The notes beneath the pieces are model-generated. The model saw only the letters and a program-made list of their open reading frames with translations, did not search any database and was not told where the DNA came from. Both the position numbers and the translations under genes were made by a program. A stretch of 64,000 nt of DNA from Clostridiales bacterium. GTDB lineage: Bacteria > Bacillota > Clostridia > Saccharofermentanales > Saccharofermentanaceae. Of the stretch, positions 1 through 8,630 are shown piece after piece. The stretch's first letter is position 1, and each line of letters begins with the position of its first letter. The stretch covers positions 124,001 to 188,000 of the forward strand of contig JAFWDK010000019.1 in NCBI GenBank assembly GCA_017513085.1. Direction: 5' to 3'.

Positions 1-1893
1 CACTCACGCCTTCTTTTAGATGGCGTGTCTTTTTCTGTCGAACGCGGAGATAAGATCGCGCTCATCGGAAATAACGGAACCGGAAAATCCACGTTGTTCA
101 AGATGATCCAGGGCAAAGTGGAACCTGACGAAGGAGAGATCCTCCATCACGGAACTGCAATCGCCGGTTATCTTTCCCAGAACATGGATGAACTGGATCT
201 AAGCGGAAGCCTTCTCATATCCGAAGAGCTCGCCGATATTTCAGACAAGATGCATGATGCGGAGTTCCGGCTTTCCACTTCTGACGCGGCCACTTCCCAA
301 TCCTTGCTTCGCGAATATGAGCAGCTGACCGCCCGTTTCGAAGCATTGGGCGGTTACGATTACGAACCCCGCATGAAAGCCGCATTGGCAGGTCTCGGTC
401 TTTCCAACATCGACTGGACCCGTGACGTAACCAGTTTCTCCGGTGGCGAAAAGATGCGCATTTGTCTTGCCAGACTCATCGTCTCCCGTCCGGACATTCT
501 CCTGCTCGACGAGCCGACCAACCATCTGGACACAGAAGCCATGGAATGGCTGGAATCATTTATCCGTTCATATGGCGGCGCCGTTCTTCTCATTTCGCAC
601 GACCGTTACTTTATCGATCACACGGTCACGAAGATCTTCGAACTGGAAAACTCTCACATTACTGCCTATCGCGGTAATTACACTGACTACAAGGAACAAA
701 AACAGCGTTTTCTTGATGACCAGCGCCAGCTGATCGCAAATCTTGAAAAAGAACTTCACCGTCAGGAAGGTGTGACTCAGACCATGCTTTCCCATAGAAA
801 CATTTCCGGGTATCACGCACGCGAAAAAGTCGTAGCCAAGCTGTCTGATCGTCTTGCCGAAGAACGGGCGAAGATCACCGGCGGTCCTCTTCGCATGAGT
901 TTTAAACTGATGCCGGAAGAACGTTCCGGCGACGAAAACAAGAAACTCCTGGAGGCCAGAAAGATCGGCAAGACTTTCCCTGACGGAAAAGTGCTTTTTA
1001 CAGACGTATCTTTTGAGATCAAAGCTTCCGACAAGTTTTTCCTGGTAGGTCCGAACGGGTGCGGTAAGACCACCATGCTCTCCCTTCTTCTGGGAAAAGT
1101 GGATGACTTCGACGGCGATGTCCTTGTTTCCGGATCATCGCGGATCGGATATATGGGACAGTTCGTCCCGTTTGAAGATGAGTCCCGGACGATCCTGGAC
1201 GAACTCATGACACGAAGTGAACTCAGCGAAAAATCAGCCAGAAACCTTCTGGCCCGATTCGGGTTTCGTGATATCGACGTCTATAAAGAAATCTCCGTCC
1301 TTTCCGGCGGCGAACGTTCCAGACTCTACCTTTGCTGCCTGCTGGAAGAAAAACCGGAACTTCTCTTTCTCGACGAACCGACTAACCATCTGGATATCGA
1401 TTCCCGTGAAGTTCTTGAGGACGCTCTCGCCGAATACAATGGTGCGATCCTGGCCGTCAGCCATGACCGTTATTTCATTGAAAAATGCCGTAGCAAGATC
1501 CTCGGCTTTTTCGGTACCCGCGTAGACCTGATGGATAGTTACGAGCAGTACCGGAAGAAATATGCTGCGTTTACCGCTTCAGAAGATGAAAACCGTGCCA
1601 GAGCCGCTTCCGAACTCCGTGCGGCGGAAAAAGAACGCAAGTCAGCTGAACGTGATGCTGCCAAAGAACGTACACCGGGAGTCAACCGTGCACAGGAGCG
1701 TCGTGAAAACGCCAAGCGCAAAGAACGGATCCGTTTCCTTGAGGGGCGCATCGCCGAACTGGAAGAGGAACAGAAAACGCTGGAGGCTTCCTTCGGTCCG
1801 GATACCTCACCGGAAGACTATGACCGGTATGCCAAAAATGCCGAGGAACTGGAAAACATGTATACCGAATACATGGACCTGGAAGGCTCCTGA
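1..1893 (+). CDS. ABC-F family ATP-binding protein (5' end outside window)
   Basis: Soluble duplicated ABC ATPase without membrane segments; ABC-F proteins act on ribosomes (translation factors or antibiotic-protection proteins). The frame is open from base 1 and the first visible residues (HSRLLLDG) fit the strand before a first Walker A, so the true start lies upstream; the GTG at 25 is internal. Two nucleotide-binding domains are visible: Walker A GNNGTGKST and signature FSGGEK in the first, GPNGCGKTT and LSGGER in the second, both with LLLDEPTNHLD-type Walker B. A charged linker (about residues 225-300) separates them, as expected for the ABC-F P-site tRNA-interacting motif. The C-terminus is a highly charged coiled coil (about 530-620), as in Uup-like members. 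It converges on the TetR gene only 7 bp away. Resistance or housekeeping role cannot be decided here. Confidence 0.93.
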   Translation, partial: HSRLLLDGVSFSVERGDKIALIGNNGTGKSTLFKMIQGKVEPDEGEILHHGTAIAGYLSQNMDELDLSGSLLISEELADISDKMHDAEFRLSTSDAATSQSLLREYEQLTARFEALGGYDYEPRMKAALAGLGLSNIDWTRDVTSFSGGEKMRICLARLIVSRPDILLLDEPTNHLDTEAMEWLESFIRSYGGAVLLISHDRYFIDHTVTKIFELENSHITAYRGNYTDYKEQKQRFLDDQRQLIANLEKELHRQEGVTQTMLSHRNISGYHAREKVVAKLSDRLAEERAKITGGPLRMSFKLMPEERSGDENKKLLEARKIGKTFPDGKVLFTDVSFEIKASDKFFLVGPNGCGKTTMLSLLLGKVDDFDGDVLVSGSSRIGYMGQFVPFEDESRTILDELMTRSELSEKSARNLLARFGFRDIDVYKEISVLSGGERSRLYLCCLLEEKPELLFLDEPTNHLDIDSREVLEDALAEYNGAILAVSHDRYFIEKCRSKILGFFGTRVDLMDSYEQYRKKYAAFTASEDENRARAASELRAAEKERKSAERDAAKERTPGVNRAQERRENAKRKERIRFLEGRIAELEEEQKTLEASFGPDTSPEDYDRYAKNAEELENMYTEYMDLEGS

Positions 1894-1900
1894 CGATGTC

Positions 1901-2449
1901 TTAAAGACCTGAAGACAGTCTTTCAAAAAAATCATGCATCTCTTCGGGAGTTTTCTCCTCGTACTGCGTCAGCCACTGACGCACGAGGAAGTAAGAAGAC
2001 CATCCCATACAGTTGCGTATCATCTCATGCTCGGCCTCATCCTTGATCAGCAGATTCTTTCTTTCTTCAATAAAACCGTCCACAAACCAGGTAAAAAAAT
2101 CTCTGGCTGTATTTTCAACATGGGCATCCGCCTCTGCGCTGAATAGTATCTTCAATTCATCCCGTACGGAATAGATATATATAAGGACTTTTTTCCGCTT
2201 TTCTCCTATAGTCTTATTCGAGTCAGCCAGAAAAATTTCTCTCACTTTCTTTGCATGATCAATTCCGATTTCCAAAAGAATATCTCTCGGTATCACATAG
2301 TGGTTATAAAACGTAGTGCGATTGACCTGTGCCTCCCGGCACAACTCACTTACCGTTATCTTCTCCAGAGGCTTTTTCTTCAGGCAACGGAAAAGCCCCT
2401 CTTTCAACATTCTTTTCGAGATCGTCACTCGCAGATTCTGCTCCTTCAT
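1901..2449 (-). CDS. TetR/AcrR family transcriptional regulator
   Basis: Protein of 182 residues with an N-terminal TetR-type helix-turn-helix: the stretch KITVSELCREAQVNRTTFYN (about residues 31-50) matches the family's recognition-helix signature, followed by H-Y and an aliphatic helix. The C-terminal ligand/dimer domain (60-182) is helical and resembles the C-terminal domains of small clostridial TetR proteins; the effector is unknown. The ATG is preceded by an AGGAGT-type ribosome binding site. The gene is monocistronic and converges with the ABC-F gene. A palindrome at 2478-2500 lies just upstream and may be its own operator (inference). Regulated genes cannot be named, since no divergent partner exists. 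Confidence 0.9.
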   Translation of the reverse strand: MKEQNLRVTISKRMLKEGLFRCLKKKPLEKITVSELCREAQVNRTTFYNHYVIPRDILLEIGIDHAKKVREIFLADSNKTIGEKRKKVLIYIYSVRDELKILFSAEADAHVENTARDFFTWFVDGFIEERKNLLIKDEAEHEMIRNCMGWSSYFLVRQWLTQYEEKTPEEMHDFFERLSSGL

Positions 2450-2477
2450 ACGCTACTCCTGATTCTCACTTTTAAAC

Positions 2478-2500
2478 CGACACTTTTATACAATGTGTCG
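2478..2500. promoter_or_regulatory. Palindrome upstream of TetR gene (possible autoregulatory operator)
   Basis: Perfect 6-bp arms CGACAC and GTGTCG separated by 11 bp. Read on the minus strand, a TATAAA hexamer sits inside the spacer about 30 bp before the TetR start, so a bound dimer would cover a likely -10 element. The -35 is poor. Operator function is inferred from position and symmetry only. Confidence 0.4.
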
Positions 2501-2602
2501 ATTTCACAACACTTGTCCATATAATGCTGATTGTAACTTCAACACCTGTCGATTACAATAATTTTGTGAAATGGAGCAATATCATTTCCCATTTATGCCT
2601 AA

Positions 2603-2647
2603 AAAATGATGCATCACTTGACAAAGGTCCAAGTGATGCATCATTTT
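2603..2647 (-). terminator. Rho-independent terminator of the deacetylase gene
   Basis: Near-perfect 18-bp stem (2603-2620 with 2630-2647) and a 9-nt loop, followed on the minus strand by a run of six T. It lies about 45 bp downstream of the deacetylase stop codon. The A-rich and T-rich flanks allow it to work in either direction. Confidence 0.88.
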
Positions 2648-2689
2648 GTATACAGATTAATACTCTTCGTTACCGATCGTTCGGAATTC

Positions 2690-3742
2690 TTACGAATACA
2701 GCTTCTGCTCAATATAGATCTTGCCGTTACTGTATACATAACGTACACCGATAACTCCGCCTCCTGGTGCCGCTGTAGCTTCTTCAGCTGTATATCCACC
2801 GCTGATCGCCTTGTCTACAGTAAGATCTGTCTGGGCAGCCAGAAGTTCCGATACGGTTACGAATGTGAATCCCTTCTCCTTCAGACCTTTGATCATTGCC
2901 GGAAGAGAATCCACCGTTGACTTATGCACATCGTGTAAAAGGACACAGTCGTTAGCAATTGCATGCTCCACAACATAATTAGCCGTGTACTCCGCGTCGC
3001 CATTCGCCGGCTTCGCCCAGTCACTCGGACAACTGGAGTCATTCCAGTTCACAATAAACTGATGGTTTTCTCTGGCATAGTCGAAAAGACCTTTCTGCTT
3101 CGCACCTGCGCCCGTCGGCGGACGGATGACCGTCGCCTTCTGTCCGATTTTAGCCATCAGGACGTCATCACACTTCTTGAGTTGATTGATCGCTTCGTCA
3201 TATTCCACCTTGGAAAGCGTGGCATGGCTCCATGTATGGTTACCGATCTCGCATCCCTGGTCCACCATTCTCTGGAGAACAGAAGCATCCGTTCCATCCA
3301 CACACTGTCCGATCATAAAGAAGGTCGCGGTGATACCTTCCTCTTTCAGCGTATCCAGAACCTGTGTCGTATACTGGCTCGGACCATCATCGAAAGTCAG
3401 CGCGATAAGCTTCGCGCCCTCAGGATAAGTAGCTCTGCTCACTGGAACCGCCTCGGCAGTCGTCGCACTCGTATCAGGTGTTGTATCTGCTTGAGTCTCG
3501 GACTCGGAAACATCAGTATCGGATGACGGCGCAAGCGTTGCTTCTCCCGTCGTAGTTGTTGGTGAAGACTCATCTTTAGCTGATACCTTGTTGATCGAAG
3601 AGATCAAGAAAACAAAGGCACAAAAGAGGATCATAAACACAGTAAAAAGACATAGAGCCGTGTTCCGCAAAGCATTCAGCTGCTTCGTCAACGTCCGCTT
3701 AGGATTCTGACTCGGTTTACGCGGCATTTGTGAGTAACTCAT
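2690..3742 (-). CDS. Membrane-anchored polysaccharide deacetylase (NodB/CE4)
   Basis: Protein of 350 residues. One N-terminal transmembrane segment (about 30-52) follows a basic cytoplasmic tail; a low-complexity Ser/Thr/Glu linker (55-105) then leads to an extracellular NodB domain (about 110-310). CE4 motifs are visible: LIALTFDDGPS with the catalytic and metal-binding Asp pair, EIGNHTWSH with the two metal His, VIRPPTGA, and CVLLHDVH near the end. This family removes N-acetyl groups from peptidoglycan GlcNAc or MurNAc, or from other surface polysaccharides; the substrate here is not determined. The last 40 residues after the NodB domain are not recognised. The gene stands alone, with an extended -10 promoter upstream and a strong terminator downstream. 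Confidence 0.93.
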   Translation of the reverse strand: MSYSQMPRKPSQNPKRTLTKQLNALRNTALCLFTVFMILFCAFVFLISSINKVSAKDESSPTTTTGEATLAPSSDTDVSESETQADTTPDTSATTAEAVPVSRATYPEGAKLIALTFDDGPSQYTTQVLDTLKEEGITATFFMIGQCVDGTDASVLQRMVDQGCEIGNHTWSHATLSKVEYDEAINQLKKCDDVLMAKIGQKATVIRPPTGAGAKQKGLFDYARENHQFIVNWNDSSCPSDWAKPANGDAEYTANYVVEHAIANDCVLLHDVHKSTVDSLPAMIKGLKEKGFTFVTVSELLAAQTDLTVDKAISGGYTAEEATAAPGGGVIGVRYVYSNGKIYIEQKLYS

Positions 3743-3785
3743 GGAAATGGCCTCCTTGATTCCTAAATCATCATTTTCCAGTCTG

Positions 3786-3794
3786 ATTATAGCA
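3786..3794 (-). promoter_or_regulatory. Extended -10 promoter of the deacetylase gene
   Basis: On the minus strand the sequence TGCTATAAT forms a consensus -10 with a TGn extension, about 45 bp before the start codon. No convincing -35 lies 17 bp upstream (nearest match TGTTGT), which is acceptable for extended -10 promoters. Confidence 0.55.
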
Positions 3795-3864
3795 TACCTT
3801 TATATAGTACAACACCGAAAAAGCACTTCCATCACTATTTTGTCACATAGTTATAATCCTGCTG

Positions 3865-3905
3865 AAAATATATAAGAGGCTGGCTCACTTTCATGAGACA
3901 GCCTC
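3865..3905 (-). terminator. Terminator downstream of fba
   Basis: Stem of GAGGCTG with CAGCCTC plus an inner CTCA/TGAG pairing. On the minus strand it is followed by TTATATATTTT. It lies about 30 bp after the aldolase stop. Confidence 0.75.
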
Positions 3906-3936
3906 GTGATGTTCATGCAATTATGGTCTTCGACGA

Positions 3937-4905
3937 TCAAGCCTTACCATCAGAACCCAGAACGTACTTGATCTTATGAGCAACCATATCCTTAACAGCC
4001 TGACGAGCCGGCTTCAGATATTGACGAGGATCGAAGTGATCCGGATGCTCTGCGAAATACTTACGGATGTTACCTGTCATAGCAAGACGGATGTCAGAGT
4101 CGATGTTGATCTTGCAAACAGCCAGAGTAGCTGCCTTACGGAGCTGTTCCTCCGGAATACCAACTGCATCCGGCATATTTCCGCCATACTGGTTAACCAT
4201 CTTAACGAATTCCTGCGGAACAGAAGAAGAACCATGGAGAACGATCGGGAAGCCCGGGAGCTTCTTCATGCACTCTTCAAGAACGTCGAAGCGGAGCGGC
4301 GGCGGAACGAGGATACCTTCCTCATTTCTTGTGCACTGAGCAGCTGTGAACTTGTAAGCACCATGGGAAGTACCGATAGCAATAGCCAGGGAGTCACAAC
4401 CTGTTCTGCTTACGAACTCTTCAACTTCTTCCGGACGTGTGTAGGACTCATGACCAGCCTCTACAACAACTTCATCCTCGATACCGGCCAGTGTTCCGAG
4501 CTCAGCCTCAACAACAACACCGTGAGCGTGAGCATACTCAACAACCTGCTTGGTCAGAGCGATATTGTCCTCGAAAGACTTGGAGGAAGCATCGATCATG
4601 ACGGAAGTAAAACCACCATCGATGCAGGACTTACAGAGTTCGAAGGAATCACCATGGTCAAGGTGCAGAGCGATCGGGATCTCCGGATTCTCAGCTACAG
4701 CAGCCTCAACGAGTTTTACAAGATAAGTGTGATTAGCATAAGCTCTTGCGCCCTTACTAACCTGAAGGATAACCGGGCTCTTCAGTTCGCCTGCAGCCTC
4801 TGTGATACCCTGAACGATTTCCATGTTGTTTACGTTGAAAGCACCAACAGCATAACCGCCATCATAGGCTTTCTTAAACATTTCAGTAGTAGTTACTAAT
4901 GCCAT
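3937..4905 (-). CDS. fba: Class II fructose-bisphosphate aldolase
   Basis: Cleaves fructose 1,6-bisphosphate to dihydroxyacetone phosphate and glyceraldehyde 3-phosphate in glycolysis, using a divalent metal. The 322 residues have the class IIB layout: ALHLDHGDSFELC with the catalytic Asp and metal His, a second metal site in VEAELGTLAGIEDE, AIAIGTSHGAYKF, a third metal His in IVLHGSSSVP, and KINIDSDIRLA in the phosphate-binding region. Length fits the subfamily of about 285-325 residues. The ATG has a good AGGAGAG site 7 nt upstream, a consensus promoter at 4969-4997 and its own terminator, so it is probably a strongly expressed single gene. Confidence 0.97.
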   Translation of the reverse strand: MALVTTTEMFKKAYDGGYAVGAFNVNNMEIVQGITEAAGELKSPVILQVSKGARAYANHTYLVKLVEAAVAENPEIPIALHLDHGDSFELCKSCIDGGFTSVMIDASSKSFEDNIALTKQVVEYAHAHGVVVEAELGTLAGIEDEVVVEAGHESYTRPEEVEEFVSRTGCDSLAIAIGTSHGAYKFTAAQCTRNEEGILVPPPLRFDVLEECMKKLPGFPIVLHGSSSVPQEFVKMVNQYGGNMPDAVGIPEEQLRKAATLAVCKINIDSDIRLAMTGNIRKYFAEHPDHFDPRQYLKPARQAVKDMVAHKIKYVLGSDGKA

Positions 4906-4968
4906 AATGAATCTCTCCTTTATGATTAATACTTATATATGTATGCAAAATAATTTACACCATAGGTT

Positions 4969-4997
4969 ATTGTAAAGTGAAGAGTGCTTTTCGTCAA
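4969..4997 (-). promoter_or_regulatory. Sigma-A promoter of fba
   Basis: TTGACG, 17-bp spacer, TACAAT on the minus strand; predicted transcription start near 4961, about 55 nt before the fba start codon. Confidence 0.75.
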
Positions 4998-5035
4998 TGA
5001 AAAATCTTTAAACTCTCCGCATTTTCAAGCAAGGA

Positions 5036-5857
5036 TCACTCCTCGTCTTTCTTTGTTTCCTCTTCGATTTCCGCCTTGACTTCTTCTACTGCCTCATCAA
5101 CAGTTTCTTCCGCCTTGGCTGCCTCTTCTTCGAGGATCTTGGCTGCTTCTTCCTCCGCCTGCTCCTGCTTAGCCTTGATCTGAGCAGCCTTTTCTTCTTT
5201 CTGTTCATTCATGGCGCTGTTTACCAGAGAAGTGAAATCCTCTCCGCTTGCGTCTTTGGCCTTTTCGTCGTCGGTCTTGAGGGCATCGTACTTTTCCTTA
5301 GCCTTGTATACGGAAGAAACCAGTTTTGCTTCCTTAAGAAGCGTATCAAAGTCCTCCTGGGTCGCCAGATCCTTGGAAGATGTCTGATAGCAGACTTCTT
5401 CATATACATTGTCCAGAACAAGATAGTCCAGTTTTTTCATGTTTGCGCCCAGCGCGGAATTCTGAAGCATCTGGGTAGCACGGTCTGCAGCACCCTCACG
5501 TGCATCGAAGGAATCATACGGGATCTTGATCTTGGAAAACATATAACGAAGAACAACTTCGTTATTCTTATAGTCCATCGCCACACGATATTTAGCAATC
5601 ACGAAAGTGTGAATAAACACAATAGCGGCAATCAGGAAGATCACGCCGGAAACCGCCCAGATCAGGATACTCGGTGTTTCACCGCCGACCAGGAGATATC
5701 CGACCAGACCGCAGATCAATACCATCACGATCAGTGTAATGATCCTTCTTTTCAGGATCTGGGACTTAGACGCCGGGAAACAGTGAACTGTATTCTTCGG
5801 AAGCTTATCCAGGTCCTCCTGCGGGATCTCGATTATTTTCTCTTCATTTTCACTCAT
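5036..5857 (-). CDS. Two-TM membrane protein of unknown function with charged C-terminal tail
   Basis: Not recognised as a named family. The ATG at 5857 is chosen because GGAGGG lies 7 nt upstream; a TTG further out overlaps that ribosome binding site and is unlikely. The protein (about 273 residues) starts with an acidic stretch, then two adjacent transmembrane segments (about 37-57 and 62-85). A cytoplasmic domain of about 120 residues follows that resembles a PH-like/YcxB-type fold (inference from VAMDYKNNEVVLRYMF and IPYDSFDA). The tail (about 200-273) is an Ala/Glu/Lys-rich coiled coil. It lies directly downstream of valS with a 21-bp gap, so probably co-transcribed. Confidence 0.75.
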   Translation of the reverse strand: MSENEEKIIEIPQEDLDKLPKNTVHCFPASKSQILKRRIITLIVMVLICGLVGYLLVGGETPSILIWAVSGVIFLIAAIVFIHTFVIAKYRVAMDYKNNEVVLRYMFSKIKIPYDSFDAREGAADRATQMLQNSALGANMKKLDYLVLDNVYEEVCYQTSSKDLATQEDFDTLLKEAKLVSSVYKAKEKYDALKTDDEKAKDASGEDFTSLVNSAMNEQKEEKAAQIKAKQEQAEEEAAKILEEEAAKAEETVDEAVEEVKAEIEEETKKDEE

Positions 5858-5878
5858 ACGCAAACCCTCCAAATTGCA

Positions 5879-8533
5879 TTACTTTTTCAAAGCATTGATT
5901 CTCGTCGTAACATTATCAAGCATCTCCTGATACTTCGCCTGCTTTTCACGTTCAGCGGCAATAACTTTCTCCGGAGCTTTCTTGACGAACTCCTCATTGG
6001 CGAGCTTACCGTTTACCCGCTTCATTTCACCTTCAAGTCTTTCCTTCTCTTTACCGAGGCGTTCCAGTTCCTTATCGATATCGATCAGATCCTCAAGCGG
6101 GATATAGATCTCACCTGCGGAACAAACACAAGCAACCGCTGTATCCGGAATACCTTCCTTATCAGCCTTGGTCTCCACTTCGGTAACGTTAGCAAGACGC
6201 TGCAGGAATGCTTTACCGTCAATAAACATGTTGCGGTTCTTCTCTTCGGAAGAAACAAGGATCATGCCGATCTTACGGGACGGAACAACACCCATATCTG
6301 TTCTTACATTACGGATGGAACGGATCGCATCCATAAGGATCTCCATCTGCTTCTCTTCCTCCAGGAATACTTCGTTCTCACGATACTCCGGCCAGTCAGA
6401 GATCATGATCGACTCGTCCTTCTCCTTCAGAACAAGGTAAGTATACACTTCTTCCGTCAGGAACGGCATGAACGGGTGCAGGAGCTGCATGGAACGACCG
6501 AGAACATCGTTAAGGATGTACTGCGCTTCTTTTCTCGTGCTGCATTCCTTATCGAAGAGACGAGACTTCGCAATCTCGATATACCAGTCACAGTATTCTT
6601 CCCAGATGAAGGAGTTGATCTTCGAGAGCGCCACACCGAATTCATAGTTATCGAAGTTATCGGTGACTTCCTTGATGACCTGATTCATACGGGACAAGAT
6701 CCACTTATCTTCAAGGGTATACTTAGAAGGATCCACATCATCAAAAGTAAGATCTTCTTCGCAATTCATAAGAACGAAGCGCATCGCGTTCCAGATCTTA
6801 TTACCGAAGTTTCTTCCGGCTTCGATCTTATCCTGCTGGAAACGCTGATCGTTACCCGGCGCATTACCGGTAACCAGTGCATAACGCAGGGCATCTGCAC
6901 CAAACTGGTCGATGATCTCCAACGGATCGATTCCGTTACCCAAAGACTTACTCATCTTTCTGCCCTGAGAGTCACGAACCAGACCATGGATCAGAACAGT
7001 ATCAAAAGGTGTCTCCTTCATGTGTGCGCAACCTGCCACGATCATACGGGAAACCCAGAAAGTGATGATATCGTATCCGGTAACCAGAGTATTCGTCGGA
7101 TAATAGCGCTTCAGGTCTGCTGTCTCTTCCGGCCAGCCCAATGTAGAGAAAGGCCACAATGCCGATGAGAACCATGTATCAAGAGTATCAGGATCCTGAC
7201 GCATCGGCTTTCCGCACTTCGGACAAACCGCGCTGTCTTCCTTGGTCACAACCAGTTCTCCACAATCATCGCAGTAGAAAGCCGGAATACGGTGACCCCA
7301 CCACAGCTGACGGGAGATACACCAGTCACGGATATCCTCCATCCAGTTGAAATAGTTCTTCTCGAATCTTTCCGGAACGAACTTTGTCTTACCGGAGCGT
7401 ACAGCTTCGATCGCCGGTTCTGCCAGAGTCTTCATCTTTACGAACCACTGCAGGGAAACTCTCGGTTCAACAGTCGTACCGCAACGGTAGCAGGTACCTA
7501 CGTTATGGGCATGCGGCTCTACCTTGATGAGGAAACCGCCCTCTTCGAGATCCTTGACGATCTCTTTTCTCGCTTCATAGCGATCCATGCCGGCATACTT
7601 CGGATAATCATCCGTGATCTTCGCGTCTTCAGTAAGAACCGTGATCACTTCGAGGTTATGGCGAAGTCCTACTTCAAAGTCATTCGGGTCGTGTGCCGGA
7701 GTGATCTTAACGACACCGGTACCGAATTCGATATCCACATAACTGTCTGCAATGACAGGGATCTTCCTTCCAACGAGCGGGAGAACGAGCATCTTGCCGA
7801 CAACATCCTTATAACGCTCATCTTTCGGGTTTACAGCTACCGCAGTATCACCGAGGAGAGTCTCCGGACGGGTAGTAGCAAGTTCCAGATATCCTGAACC
7901 ATCCTCGAAAGGATAACGCAAATGCCAGAAAGAGCCCTGCTGATCTTCGTATTCAACTTCGGCATTAGAGATCGAAGTCAGGCATTTCGGGCACCAGTTG
8001 ATGATGCGCTCGCCACGATAGATCAGGCCTTCGTTATAGTACTTGATAAAAACTTCTTTTACAGCTTTAGAACAGCCTTCGTCCATGGTGAAACGCTCAT
8101 GGGACCAGTCACATGAAGAACCGATCTTCTTAAGCTGTTCAACAATACGTCCGCCATACTGTTTCTTCCATTCCCATGCACGCTCCAGGAACTTATCTCT
8201 TCCCAGATCGTCCTTGGTCAGGCCTTCTTCTTTCATCGTCGCTACGATCCTCGCCTCAGTTGCGATAGATGCGTGGTCTGTTCCCGGAACCCAAAGAGTC
8301 TCGAATCCCTTCATTCTCTTATATCTTACAAGGATATCCTGAAGAGTATTATCCAGCGCATGACCCATATGCAGCTGACCGGTGATATTCGGCGGCGGCA
8401 TGACAATACAAAAAGATTCTTTGCTGGGATCGACGACCGGCTTAAAGTATCCTTTCTCCATCCATGTGGAATAGAGTCTACTCTCCGCTTCCTTCGGATC
8501 AAAAGCCTTGCTGATATTATCTGTACGTGCCAT
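5879..8533 (-). CDS. valS: Valyl-tRNA synthetase
   Basis: Charges tRNA-Val with valine (class Ia). The 884 residues show all landmarks: the HIGH-type motif as HMGH within PPNITGQLHMGHALDNT, an editing (CP1) domain (about 190-350), a zinc ribbon with CDDCGE and CPKCGKP, the KMSKS motif in GRKMSKSLGNG, the anticodon-binding helical domain, and the C-terminal coiled coil typical of ValS (about 815-884). The ATG at 8533 is chosen over upstream in-frame codons because GGAGGG precedes it at good spacing and the protein then begins as expected. No T-box leader is visible in the short upstream gap. Confidence 0.97.
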   Translation of the reverse strand: MARTDNISKAFDPKEAESRLYSTWMEKGYFKPVVDPSKESFCIVMPPPNITGQLHMGHALDNTLQDILVRYKRMKGFETLWVPGTDHASIATEARIVATMKEEGLTKDDLGRDKFLERAWEWKKQYGGRIVEQLKKIGSSCDWSHERFTMDEGCSKAVKEVFIKYYNEGLIYRGERIINWCPKCLTSISNAEVEYEDQQGSFWHLRYPFEDGSGYLELATTRPETLLGDTAVAVNPKDERYKDVVGKMLVLPLVGRKIPVIADSYVDIEFGTGVVKITPAHDPNDFEVGLRHNLEVITVLTEDAKITDDYPKYAGMDRYEARKEIVKDLEEGGFLIKVEPHAHNVGTCYRCGTTVEPRVSLQWFVKMKTLAEPAIEAVRSGKTKFVPERFEKNYFNWMEDIRDWCISRQLWWGHRIPAFYCDDCGELVVTKEDSAVCPKCGKPMRQDPDTLDTWFSSALWPFSTLGWPEETADLKRYYPTNTLVTGYDIITFWVSRMIVAGCAHMKETPFDTVLIHGLVRDSQGRKMSKSLGNGIDPLEIIDQFGADALRYALVTGNAPGNDQRFQQDKIEAGRNFGNKIWNAMRFVLMNCEEDLTFDDVDPSKYTLEDKWILSRMNQVIKEVTDNFDNYEFGVALSKINSFIWEEYCDWYIEIAKSRLFDKECSTRKEAQYILNDVLGRSMQLLHPFMPFLTEEVYTYLVLKEKDESIMISDWPEYRENEVFLEEEKQMEILMDAIRSIRNVRTDMGVVPSRKIGMILVSSEEKNRNMFIDGKAFLQRLANVTEVETKADKEGIPDTAVACVCSAGEIYIPLEDLIDIDKELERLGKEKERLEGEMKRVNGKLANEEFVKKAPEKVIAAEREKQAKYQEMLDNVTTRINALKK

Positions 8534-8549
8534 CTTATCCCTCCAAATC

Positions 8550-8604
8550 TGAAATAGAAAACGCTCCATGCTTGCTTATTTTAAGCGGAAAAGCACGAGC
8601 GTTT
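8550..8604 (-). terminator. Terminator between the acyl-CoA synthetase gene and valS
   Basis: Outer stem AAACGCTC/GAGCGTTT (8559-8566 with 8597-8604) with an inner GCTT/AAGC hairpin. On the minus strand it is followed by TTTTCTATTT. It lies between the synthetase stop and the valS ribosome binding site. Confidence 0.6.
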
Positions 8605-8630
8605 CCAAAAGAATATTTTACTACAAATAC

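Noticed and set aside
3976-4899. Open frame of 307 codons on the plus strand
   Set aside because: Exact antisense of fba; no ribosome binding site or recognisable domain.
5609-7168. Open frame of 519 codons on the plus strand
   Set aside because: Antisense to valS and the neighbouring membrane-protein gene; composition is His/Arg/Ile-rich with no domain, as expected from the complement of a biased coding strand.
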